Source of the DNA: Chrysomallon squamiferum
Taxonomy: Eukaryota; Mollusca; Gastropoda; Neomphalida; Peltospiridae
Reading direction: 5' to 3'
Length of the DNA: 64,000 nt
Assembly: GCA_012295275.1 (NCBI GenBank)
Contig: CM022665.1
Span: 17,584,410 to 17,648,409 of the forward strand
Positions 1-13,800 of this stretch are shown in pieces. The translations under genes were made by a program, and so were the position numbers. The notes beneath the pieces were generated by a model. It did not search any database. It saw only the letters and a list, made by a program, of their open reading frames with translations, and was not told the origin of the DNA. Each line of letters opens with the position of its first letter. Position 1 is the stretch's first letter.

Positions 1-293
1 ATAAATAAACAACAGAAGTTAATTTGAAATATCTTTAAAAAAGGTTTTTCATTTTGCCTTGTTACAGATCTTCAGACAGTTATGGTATTTACAAAAGTTC
101 TTATGGTAGCTTTAAATCTTTAAAAGAGCTGTCAAAGGTATGATGAAAAAATGGAAACAACTTTCAGTGAAATAATTTAAATAAAATTATAAAAAAAGAT
201 AAATATAAATAACCTTATTTTTCATATATTTTTCCTTTTTTTTATCTTTAAGTGCATGAATTATTCATTTTACTCTAAAGTTTATTCACTTAC

Positions 294-467
294 TGATGAT
301 ATTTTCTCTTCAAATGCAGCTAACAGTGTTTTCTGCCAGTGCTGTTTCAGTTCAGGGTTTTGTATTTTTATGTTAATCATGTTGTTCCAAGCCTGCAACA
401 AAATCTAATACACATAAGTATCAAACTACCCCCAGTCTTACATATACAATGAACATACCTTTATATC

Positions 468-513
<46 letters not shown>

Positions 514-1642
514 TACACACACACACACACACACACATACATACAAAAAAAATCACTGAAATATATTTTAAAACTTTTTCTCATATTATGTCGGGTTTTT
601 TAAAACTATTCCCACTTGTCTTCATTTATGATTTTACATGTTTTTTAATGTTTCAAACTTTACTACATTTATATTTATAGTTTTTAAATGTGACAATACT
701 GCAAAAGTATGGAACATAATGACTAATTTTTAAAAATTTTGTTTTAAATTTGATTCATATTAATTTTCTGTTTCAAATATAAATGGAACAGAATATTTAA
801 AAGTGGTCTTAATGACTGTAATAAATATATATAACTAAATTCAAGAATAAGTAATAAAACTGAATGTGCATTTTTGTGTTAAGCAAGGATTTAATTCCTA
901 GAATTGAAAACATGTATTAACAAATCTATTTCAAGTTAGCCGAGGTGTTTTTGTTAAATTATTTGTAAAATCTTAAATATCTTGTTATGGTGTCACCTAA
1001 CTGTTTAAGTTAAACTTTAATATTTTGTAAATTATATTGCTACCTCAGTTTATTTTGATATTAAGAATTTGACTAATTTTGGCATTCCAGGATATAGTTT
1101 TGGCTGTGTTTGATATAACCTGTGGTCAAAACCTGTTAAAATTGTATTGACAAAACAGTTCAGGAAAAAAAGGTTAATGACTAAAACCTATTTAAAATGT
1201 ACCTGTAAAAGTATGGGTAATGGTGTTAAAACCTGTTTAAATTTCCAAGTTATTACTTTGTTATTTTGGACTACATATGTTCACTCAGAAGAAAGTATGA
1301 CAATAAAATAATACTGCTACAAAAGACTTTACCATCTTCTTTTTACCCTTTTCTAACTTAGAATGTAAATCATTACACAGATGAAAAACTGGATAATGAT
1401 TTGCTATCTGCAGTCATATTGTTATACTTCATTAATAAGTTAGCAAGAAAATGAAACATAACTTGGAAGTATGGAGAATATATTTAGACTATTTATTCAT
1501 ATAACCAAAGGTACACCTTAAATCATTATTCAGTCTCAAAACCCACAATTAAAACAGTGATAAAGGAAAAATACTATATATATATATATATTTAAATCAT
1601 TATTTCCATACACTGAAATATATATATAGATAGATATATATA

Positions 1643-1693
<51 letters not shown>

Positions 1694-1746
1694 CATTATT
1701 CCCATACCCTGACATATATATAGAGATAGAGATATATATAGACATA

Positions 1747-1801
<55 letters not shown>

Positions 1802-4800
1802 TAATCATTATTTCCATACCCTGAAATATATATTTAGATAGATAGATATATTTATATATATATCTAATCTTAAAGACAAAATTGAGAAAAAAAATACTGT
1901 TTAAAATAATAAATGTTAAATCTTAGAGAAAATATTATTTCTGGATTGTTTTTAGGTTCACAAAAGAAATAATATCATAGTCAAGTAAAATAAATTAAAT
2001 AAAAAATCACCTTCAGGGACCATTGATGGTTTGATACATATTTAAAGTTGTTCTTTTGTCCAAGCCATTCCAAAGCTATCATTTCTAGATATTGCACTAA
2101 ACTATCTGCTTCATTTTTCTGTTCAGATGACAATTCTGCTTGATTCTTAACAATATGTTCTTGAAGAAGTTTCAAGCCATCAACCACAGACAAACAAACT
2201 GACATGATAGACATAACCAGTTCATCATTAGTGGTGCCTGAAATATTCTCTTTAACAATGTCAGTTACAATGGCTCTGGAAATGTTCAGCTCTTCATTTA
2301 ACTTGTCTCTGAAATATAATAAAAATAAAGTATTTAATATATACACTTCCATGTGTCTTTTAAGAAAAACATTCAACTGAAATATCATCTACTAAATTAC
2401 AGAATATTATTATTTTAAAATGTTTCTGAATTATAACTTACAAATGTCTAAGTAAATTCTTTTATATTTGTTAATTTATGAATTATAATACATGCTTTTT
2501 ACTATGCCACCACAAAAACAAATTTTAAATATACAACACTATTTATTTTATTCAATACATAGAAAGCACTCATTTGTATTTAAAAAATAACCTCATTTAA
2601 TATTTATAAAACTGATATCCAATTAAGTTTCACAAATCATGAATAAATATGCAATCCTTTTTCTAAACTATTTTTAAAACTGGATATGACATAGTATGAT
2701 TAGATGAACAGGTTATATCAACAAAAATTGTCTGTTCCAAATATTGCAAATTATGGGAAAGTTTCTTGTATATTTCCAATATATCTGTTCATCCCAAAGA
2801 TGTTTGAAAAGGATCAATTTCTGGAATATTAGAATCCTAATTATAATATTCATTGGATTCTTTTTTGCTTAAGAAAAGAACTGTTATTACCAATATAAGT
2901 AGGACTTCAAAAATACAAGTGTATGATGTACAAATGGCAAAAATACCAGTGGTGAGATTTTGTCTCTAAATTGCTATTCAAATAATGAATAGCTATGGAA
3001 ACAATAAATAAATTTTGTTACTTACACTGAACTGACAATTGCTTTCTCAATCCTTTCATTAAATTGTGAAGCACAAAGTTTAAACAGTTTTATGAACAAC
3101 TGAAATAAAAAGCAAATAGTCTATGATATAATAATTGCAACAATTACAAAATCTTAAAGAGCAACAATAAATGCTTTTTTCTCTAATTTTTTTTTATCTG
3201 TATGGAAAAAAACAATATTTACGTCTCCATTTTTAATCATTTTAAAAGTATCAGCTGTTAACAATTGTTTTTCTGAATTGTTCCTTTGAAAAACTCTGGT
3301 CAAGTGTGCTCATGATGTCATCATAAATGCTATTTACACTTAGTATAATAATGTATAAATAAATAAATAAACTGCAGGAAAATTTCTGTATGGTTTCTTT
3401 ATAACAAACAATAGTTTCAATCTATTTTATTTGTTTGCATTTCAGATGTTGAAGAAAATGCATCATGAATGCTTCCTTTTCAGTTTGAGTCAATATATGA
3501 AAGAAATAATCTATTGACACAAATGGCCTTACATCCAACTGAAGATTATATGAGTAAAATCCAACTCACAAAAAACTACTCACAACCTTCAACAGTTAGT
3601 CAGATACATTTTAAACTGATCTTACTGGCAGTTACAAAGACAGTGGATACTGTCAGCTAATTAATGTTTTTTTCTTATGGATCCACTGAGCACACACAAA
3701 CAGAATAACAGAAATGTCATTATTTGTAGAAATATGCAATAAACTTTCAGTCCACAGAAATGCAAAATGATACAGATTTAAATAAGATTTTACAAAGGTA
3801 ACAAATATTAAAAGTAAAATGTTAATCACCTCCAAATCTGTTCTATTCATGTAACGACCACGGAATGATAAAAGGTGAAAGAACAAACACGCTGCAACAA
3901 CATGTGGGGGTATTTCTCCTGGTCGTATTGCACTCTCAAGCTGTCCCAGTGAAAGTGAGGCCATTATGCTTCTTGGTAAAAGGTAGTCAATCTCAAACAA
4001 CATATGTAAATCTTCTATAACATTTTGTACAGGACTGAAAAATAAAATAATTATTATAATTAATAATGTTCATTTTTTCATTCCAATTCTCTAAATAACA
4101 TCAGTCTTACACTACTCCTGTTTACAGTACTGTCATCAGCAGTACTGAATTTACTACCATTAGTTCATTCAAGTGCTGTTTAACCATGCAAAATGTAACA
4201 TATTTCAAAAAAAATCCCTCTTAGTTATTATTTCAGGCCTCAAAACTGATTTCATCCTACAGGAGAAAATTCTTGTTCACTAGACTATGGATTGTTCCAG
4301 CCTTTGACGTGGTTTCCTGCTGCAAGTTATACAACCTTCAGTTTTGATACCACTTCATTTGGCCATTTATTTGTTCATACATTCATTAAACAACATAGGA
4401 AAACAAAATCAACCAAACAAAAAAAATAAAATAAAGAATATTAATTTCGTAATGTATTATTTATTTTTTATGTTTTATAATTTACTTTGAAGGCAAAGTA
4501 TTATTAAGATGAGTTAAAAAACAAACAAAACAAAAAAAAAGCAACAAATTGACAAGGGATATGTTTGGAGATCTTACAATCTGATAATGTCTGGTGACTG
4601 TTTGTATTGCATCTTACTGAATTATCTTTAATTCATTTTTCAGCACTGGTCCAGTGTTGACAAAATATCAGGAATTGTTAAGATTTCAGTTTATCTAGTC
4701 CGTTTAGATTTAAACTGTATTGGTAAATAAACTGATCTTATCTTTATATAATGTGTAAGACACATTTATCATTTAAATTTAAAATTACTCTCAAAACTGT

Positions 4801-7800
4801 TAAACATAAATCAATATTACTTGCACCCACCTGCAGTTATCAATGTGTTTCTAAGAATAAGTAGGTCAAATTTCAGTAAACAAAGAGATGTATTGCCCAT
4901 TTTGGAGTAAGTATTTATTATTATTTAATGTTATTGTTGTTGTTGTTGTTATTTTTTAATTATATCTAGTTTTTAATAATAGAAAACAAATCTTAATGTT
5001 TATTCTAAATATCCTCAAAACTGATGACATAATTTAGAACTTCTATTTCAAATAACAGTGTTTTTTTCTAAATTGATTCCTTTTCACTATAATTTGGTAT
5101 TAATATGAATATCTAGTCAATTTAAATAATTTAAATCAGTTTACAATGAATATTTATCAAAATTGGCAACAGAAAAATAAAATAATACAGAATAACCAGA
5201 CTGAAATAGGAAAATGTCAGAAAAGGATAAAGGTTTTTGATTTACTTATTTTTACAAAATTTTTTTATAATAAATTTAGAAACAGTAATTGAGAAAAAAA
5301 GAACAGAATTAGAAACATACATAGTCCAATTGCAAGGATTCCAGTATCTGTTAAAAACCCATTTCATGTCTTCTTTTACTTTTTCAAATCCATCAGTTCC
5401 CCACCATTTAGGGTTACGATGTTCAGAACACTGTGATGTTTTGAAAGGTTCTGAATCACCACGAAGAAAATGAATCAGTGATAGACAATAAAACCAAGAT
5501 GAGTCATTTTCTGCATTCTTAGAACGTCCTCTGACCATTTCTTCCAGTTTCTTGCAGATTAAACTGTAAATAATATGTGTTGTATTTAATATAAATATTA
5601 TTATTACTATTATTATTATTTTATTATTTATATAGTTTTTTACTGATCAAATATTTATGTCTTTTTCCCTTGGAGAATTTTTGTGTAAATAAACTTTGGA
5701 CTTATGTTTAATTTTTAAAAAACTTTGGAATATTTTTATTAAATCAAATATTTATGTGTCTTTATGTTGGAGATTAAACTGTAAATAAGTAAAATGCATA
5801 CTGATGAACATGTCTTTGAAAACACTAAAGGTAAATATTTTTAAAAAATACAATTTTTGTATATGCAGTAATACCCTGACTTTACATCATTTTGGCATAT
5901 GTCAAATTTGCCTTTCTACAGAAAATTTCATTTCAGTGAGTGTCATTATATCCAACATTATATCACTCACCAATGTAACCTAAGTCTTAATAAAAGGATG
6001 TGAAATAAAAAAAAAAAAATTCTTAAAGATATTTATAAAATAAATAAAATAAAGATTTATGAAACTAAACAGCACCATTTAAAATAAAATAAAAACACAT
6101 TAAAAACATAAAAATATGTTATATAATATTTACATCTCCCAGGACCCAACATGCAGAAGAGGCACCACATTTAATGTAAATAACATAATTTTATTAACTG
6201 TAGTTATTATTCTTTAGATTAAGACTAAAATATTTGTTAGATTATTTAATTCTTTAACAACAGTTATATTCTTCTTCATATTGCTGACACTTATTGTGAG
6301 GTGTCTGTCTCATTTTCAAGATAAATGTAATTATTCTTTAAAAATATGTTTTTAGAGTTCTTTATGGTTTAGCTTCAGTTATATTCTTTTGAGAGTTATT
6401 TGCATTAATTTTATGATAACTGACATTATTTTAAGGCATATTTAAGACAACACAACCAGTTTACATTAAAAACAGATTACATCACCAATTTTGGAACCAA
6501 TGAATGACGAAGAATGGAGTATGACTGTATGTATTTATTTATTTTGGCATTTCATGATCAAAATAGTTATATACTGTAAATAACTGGGTAGTAAGAGATT
6601 AGTATTTTTCCTATCTTTGAAAGCATTTAGCATCATATATCAACTGCAGCAATATATGCTAACTGTATGTATCAGCAAGCTACCAACACCATCAGGCCAA
6701 ACTTAACGAATCCATTAAGAACTGCACATGTATATTTTATATTGATTTTTATTTTATTTATTTTATTTTTATTTAGTCCTTTTATTTTTACTGTTTTGAG
6801 AAGAATGTGACTCTCATGCCATTGGATTAACTGTGAGGAATACCTGGTGGACTGTCAATAGGAATAATAGCTCACATATATTCTGTGGGATATATCTGAT
6901 GCAACATCAAGAAAGTCAATTTTCACATTCACTCTATCCTTTGAGTAATATTTATAATCTGTTATTCATGTTTTCTAAGAAATATTAAATCAGTTAACTA
7001 TGGGTGTTTACATTACAACAGAAAATCCTTTCTATTCTGTACTCACCTGAGACTGAAAACCTAATACTGGGCTTGTGGTTATAATGATTTTTTATTAGCC
7101 AAATGAAAACAAATGGTTACACATGGAACCTCTTAAATACAATTTAAATACCACATAAATGGAATCTGACAAAATACAACAGATTTCATATTATATAAAA
7201 GAAAATAATAATTTCATATATATGAAAACACAAGTAAAAATTAATATAAACCATGATAATTTACCTTCTTCAGTAGAGAAATGGAATATATATGAAGAAA
7301 AATCATCAAAAAGAGAATATTACATTCTTTTTATGTTTATCATTAAACTTACTCCTGTGTTTTCTTCTCTGGGAAGTTCCTTTTCATAAGATCATAGTTT
7401 GTACAACATTCCTTTTCAAAATCTGGTTTGAGTAACAATCCTTGAAAGAAGTTTCCTGCCCTGTCATCATATTTTGACATTTCAAGGTTGTTTTCTTTCA
7501 CCAACACTAAAATAAACACTGCAACTGATAAAGCATGTTCAGATATTCCACTATTTTTTTTATTGTTGATGCACTGTCTCAGCTCCTCATATAAGGGCAA
7601 AACGATCAAGTCAAAACACTGAAAATATAATAAAATATTAACATTTTTTATCTTTTAAAAACATTTATCTGGAATAAAAATGCAGTTATGCAAAATATCT
7701 AATCTTAAGTTAAATATTTTTCAGAACTGAAAAGAGGCTGCAAAATAAAGTTCAGTGTTCTCTGTTTTTCAGTCAGTAAATAATAAATATATTATAACTT

Positions 7801-10800
7801 TATAACTTTGAAACATTCTTATTGTCTTTTATGAATGGAAAAGTTATCAATTATATTATGCACAATTGTATATTTTTTACACACTGCCAATGGAAAGAAG
7901 CATAAAGTCAGTCAGTATTTACAATTATCAAAAATATTTATGTTGTATGGTATGTATTAATCAAACAAATGAACAGAATTAATTAAAGTGCATACTTCAG
8001 AGAAAAAGTCAGGGTCAGAAATCCCATCTCTGTCTATTATTTGAATCTTTAGACATGACATTACACAGAAAATTCTGCTCAGAAAGTCTTCAGCTTGACC
8101 ATCTTCTTTCTTAAGACTCTGAATAATTTCACCAGCTGATGGTAAAAAGTGTTCTGCTGCATTTCTTGTGTCATTTTTTACTTTTGTATTTATATTCTTG
8201 AAAATACTTTTAGAACTTTATTCCACCAGCTTTCCTTTGGTTTTGGATGGTAAACAAACCCATCATACTGGTTCCACACATCTACAACAAAAATGTCAGG
8301 TTTCACTATTGAAGAGTTCTATCTGTTATTTAATTAAACAAGAATTTCAATATAAATTTAAAAAAAATTCATAAATAAATATTAGACCAAATGCACTTGT
8401 TCAACAGATCCTTTACATATATTTTCATTACTGGAGTTTATAAAACAGTTATGGAGCACTGGCTGAGACATGAAATAGCTAATGTGGGCACTGGAAAAGA
8501 CTGATGCAGTGACCTGATATTAACTGAGGCAGAAAATATTACTACAAAGTAAAAGCAAAAAAAAAAAAGGAAAAAAGGGATTTTTGAGGAAAAACTGTAA
8601 CCAGCTGCATACATTAAAGCAAAATAAATTTTAAATTTTAAGAAATGAAAAAGACCATATAATTTAAATGTATGTGTTTAATATTAACAACAGTTAATAT
8701 CTATATAATTTACTTTATTATCTTAAGCTATGAGTAAATGATTTTATAATTTTATTTCTAGTTGTCTAAGGCTGTCATTTTGGGGATGGAATGTGATATT
8801 ACAAAGAAACCCCTTAGTTGATTTTAAATTAGCACTTGAAACTTCACATACATATTAATAGAAAACATTAGATAACAAATTCAAGCACTACTTTCTCATT
8901 TTAATCACATACAAATGAGGTTTTTCCATTTACAACAGGCAATTTACAGTTTGTTTTAATGTGAGTTTAACTCATATATATTTAATTAATAAACTGAAGA
9001 TTAATAAAAAAATATTAATATAATAATGAATTCTGGAAATTTAATATAATTTTATACTAATGAATTAAACTGTTAAAAGAAAAATGCATAATAAGGTATG
9101 GGGTGAAAGAATATAATTATGATAAATGAACAACTACAAGGTTGCAATATTATTCAACTACAGATTGATGAGATGTTCATCAGCCACATTGAATGTGTGC
9201 TAATGATTTAATGTTGATAAGCACTTCTTTGTTTTGTTTTGATATATATTCTTTCTTATGACTAAACCAAATTCATTCACAGTTGCTGGATGAAACTCTT
9301 CAACATAGCTGAAACTGCTGTGAATCATGATCCTAATGAAGAAAACATATTAGTGCACTAATCATATGATATTTGCTGTGCATTTAGTTGTAAACTTTTA
9401 ATCAAAGTTGAATGGGATAATAAAATCAATTCAAAATGTCAAGGCATATCAAAAATGCCGTTCAGTTTCCCCAGGTTGCCCTATGTACAAAGAATCTATA
9501 TTTATGTATGATCAAAATAACTCTATGAACACGTTATTTTGGTTTTACTGCTAAACACACATACATGTATAGCATATTTTTATTTTAGTTTGTGATGTGA
9601 TGGCAATACAGTTAAATATCTAATGTGCAGAAGAATATTAATATGAGAACAAATATGTATATGTACATGTCTATGATTTATGCAGTATTTTTGGATTTTT
9701 ACAATCATTTAAGTTAAAAGTATTAAAATTTTTTACCATCAACACTGAATGATTTTACTATTAATAACTATAACTGTTTATTGTATATAACTGAATTATA
9801 TTTCATTTAATAATTCTATATATTTTAAAAAGTGAAACTGCTCATTTATATCTGATTTTACTGTATATTGGTTACTGTTGTTGTTTTGAGTTTTTACCAT
9901 TATAAATATAAAGAAAAATGTTCTTTTAAATATTTATCTTTTATATTTATTTAAATGATCTTGAACTGACTAAAATACCTGATGATGTTTTCCAGTTCTT
10001 TGGTAATATGAATTTTCGATTTGGGTTATCATTCCAGTTCTCTTCTTCATAAAGTGAACTTCTTCAAAGTCTGTGCAGTTGTTTTTTACAAAGACATATT
10101 TGTATTCAAATCCATCATTGCGAAGTTGCTTTGACATATGTACCGAAAAACTGTATTCATAGTAGTCTTTAGTCTCCCTGCAAAAACAAGGCAAGAAAAT
10201 TTGTTTTTAAAATGTTGTTTTAAAATCAAACAATATGCAAATATAAAAATTTCATGTCATAGGCAAATTCAAATTCTATTATCATGTATTTATAAATTTA
10301 AAAAAATACTCACAAATTAAAAAGAATATATAATGTATAATTTAAAATAAATAAAATATTTAAATATCTTTAACTTAATTTATCTAGGAACATTGTGAAA
10401 CACCATAATGAACAAAATGTTTTGAGTTAAAATATATTAAAAGCAAGTGTCCAAATATTAAATTTCATGTAAAAATACAAATGATATTGTAGTATAAAAT
10501 GAAAGCTAATTTTTTTTTTTCTGAATCGCTTTTATTTTAATAAATGAAACCAAATTATGGCTAGAATTTACACATATTTTGATACATTTCAATATCTTCA
10601 TAAAAATATTTTTAAAATGTTTACCTTAATTTTCCAATCCACTTTATAGGTTTCCAATGACCTAGTTCAACTGCAGAGAAAGCCAGATATATATCCTCCT
10701 CATCTGGATTATGATCAGTAGTATCTGATATTAGCACTTGAAAAATAACTTCGACTCCATCTGAACATGATCTGATATTTCAGAAAGCACCAAAAAAAAA

Positions 10801-13800
10801 TAGTGGTGAGAAAGTAATGTTATTTTCATTTAATTCTTTAAAGTTTCATGATTGTTTATTCATTATAGTCATTTAGTTTTATAAACAAAAAATTATATTT
10901 TAAAACATATAGCTAAATAATTACTGCTATACAAAATATTGAATATATAGACAATTAGTTAAAATGAGTTAAGACAGTAAATTTAAAGGTAATGCAATCT
11001 GAGAAAATGATGTTGTAAATGCTTGCATTATTAATATTAAATGGTTTATAAAAATAATAACAACATGCAATTATTCTAACATAAATGTATTCAGTTAATA
11101 ATTTAATTTATTATTATTAAATTTGAAGGAAAAAAAAAAAAAACAATAATATAAAATCTAATTTTATAGTAGTATTATAACAATCATTAACTGAAAATGT
11201 ACAAGCAATCATATTATGAAAAATGTGTTGTACAACCTGAATAATAAACACTAATTATAAAAAATACCTCACAGAATTAGCCTCTGTTTTGCAGGTTTGG
11301 TTTCTTCAGTTGCTGTTTTCTGAAACCAGAGTTAAATCCCATCATCATAACAAAATTCCATTTCATGTCAACAACAACAAAAAATAATATTTTTAAACGA
11401 TAAAGAAGAATGAGGAAAAAAATTATTTCATCTTTTTAATCATTTAATAAGTAAATACTGTTGACCCTTGATTTCACAAACCTGTTTTCCAGATTTGGGG
11501 ACATCTGGACCAAATCTTAGAAAATCACAAAATTTGAACTTACACCTATTTCCCACTTGAAACCTTATGTCTTAAGTTATTCTGTGTCCCACTGTATGAT
11601 TACAGCAACCCTTGCTTAGCCAACTTTCCATCAAAGTAACAGTACATTTTACAACCATACCCATAACCATCCTAACAAACTTCACTGAATCTACTGTATA
11701 TTTTTCTTTAAATATACTATATGACATTTGTCTACATTGTTTTTATGTCTCCATATTGTCATTATATTATAATAGTACTTATAATATAGCTGTTATATCT
11801 ACTAAAATTTGATGTTTCAGTAAATATTATGTTAATTTTTGCATTCAAGATTTCCCAGATTTTTCCATTTTCTGAACTGGTATTCTCCCCTCCTGGTCCA
11901 TGAATTTGAGGATTAACAGAAACATTTTACGGTTACTACATAAAAAATATACTGGCAGACACTGAAGTAACACTGTTTAGACTATCTATTTGAATAGGAG
12001 TTTGTTTTAACAGATAAAATATTATTTTACAAATATTTTACTTTTTAAATAAAATAATATAGTAATCCTCTTTAATTTTTAACATTTCTGAAAAATAAAA
12101 TTTTAAAAAATCATTAGTGTATGGAATATATTTGTTTTCCTTTTCCAATTTTAAAGTTATATAAATGTTCATAAGACTGCAACTAACAACCTTAATTCAA
12201 ATATTTTTTTTTATCAACCTTTTTCTTTTTTTTTTTTTTTTTGTTGTTGTTGTTGTTTTTACTGGGGGTTTTCTTCTAAATGTGCTAATCTACAATTTCA
12301 TATATACTATACATGGCATTAACTACAAAAACACTTAATCACCGAGCAGAGCAGGGCAAAAAAGTTTGTACGAGAGGTCTGGGGGCTTTCAAATGATAAT
12401 CATAAGCATAAACAAATTCATTGAATGGATAGCGTTTCTATCAGAATTTATATTTATATTTTATATTATATATTTTTTAAATAAAATCTTTGTATAAAAA
12501 TTTAAAAAATCATCAGTTTTGGTATGAGGTATTGCCTCATTTGCAGTCATGCTATAATGAGCTTGATTTGTAAATGAAGGTAAAGGTGCAAATAATATAA
12601 TAAAAGTTTTAAAAATAATAATAATTACTAATCACAGAAATTGAAAAATGTCCTGTCATCTTAAAATATGTTTTAAATTTCTTTAATGTTGATTAATGCC
12701 AATAAATAAAAACATCCACAATAATTTTGTTTAATATTAATCAATTTTTTGAAAAAAAAAAAACATTTGAAACGTATTTCCGTTATTTGTTCAGCTATGC
12801 TTAACCTAAGAATATAATATGTTTATAATACAAATAATACAATTGTAATGTAACATGTTTTTGTTGTAAATTTATTTGATTATGTTTGAAATAATGGAAT
12901 GTAATACACTCATGTTTTCAATAGGATTTTTGGAATTCTGATATTTTTAACTATTAGTTTTCAGTTTTCTGTCCTTACATAAATCATAATCTAATTAATT
13001 TCTGAAAAATATAAATTAACCAAGTATTTTTAAAATTTATTTTTATGATTTTTATTAATGTTATATGTAAATAACAGCATATTTTAAAAGTCTAGCTGTC
13101 TCCAGAGATGTCTTATCCATTTATATATTATCTGTTTCAGTTTAAGGAGATCTATGAAAATGTTTGAAAATTCAAAAGTAAGCTAAATATGTATTTTATT
13201 TGTCAGAGAGCTTACTTGCAATGTTTGAGCTGTTTTTGTAGTTTTCTTCTTCTTTTTGTGGTGTGGATCAAATTCTTTATAAGTAGGATTTTTTTTTTTT
13301 TTCTTCTGGTTTGTCAACACTAGTTCCTTCAGCTCCATCTTTATCATCTGCAGACTTGTGGTTATCTGACTTATCTTGATTTTGCCCAATCTTGATAACC
13401 TTTTCTTTAACAGATAACTTCCCATTACCAAAAACCATTTGAGAATCCTTTGAAGCTTTATTTTCTTCTGTAACCTCAGATATAATATTATTTATCTTAG
13501 GTGGGTAAGAAATATCAGAGGATGTATTTGGATCAGAATGTTTTTGTTGCATTTTTCTGCTTTCATTTCCATTTTGTTTTTTAGATTTTTTCTTTTTCTT
13601 CTTTTTTTTCTTAGGCTTCCTTTTGGTAATTGCTTTTTCTGGAGTTATATTTTCTTCAGTTTCTTGAGATTCTAGTGAATCTTGCTCACTGTCAGTTGCA
13701 TCAAATTCACTCTCAACTACTGATTAAAAATAAACTGGCTCATTAAAAACACACATCAATGCAAAGTTTTTACATGTTTTTTTACCTCAGATGAAAGAAA

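Noticed and set aside
1536-1817. 93-residue Tyr/Ile-rich open frame on the minus strand
   Set aside because: It is a translation of (AT)n and GATA repeats and has no splice or start context.
5237-5473. 78-residue plus-strand frame
   Set aside because: It is antisense to a phased exon of the RNF213-like gene (5563-5321), which explains its openness.
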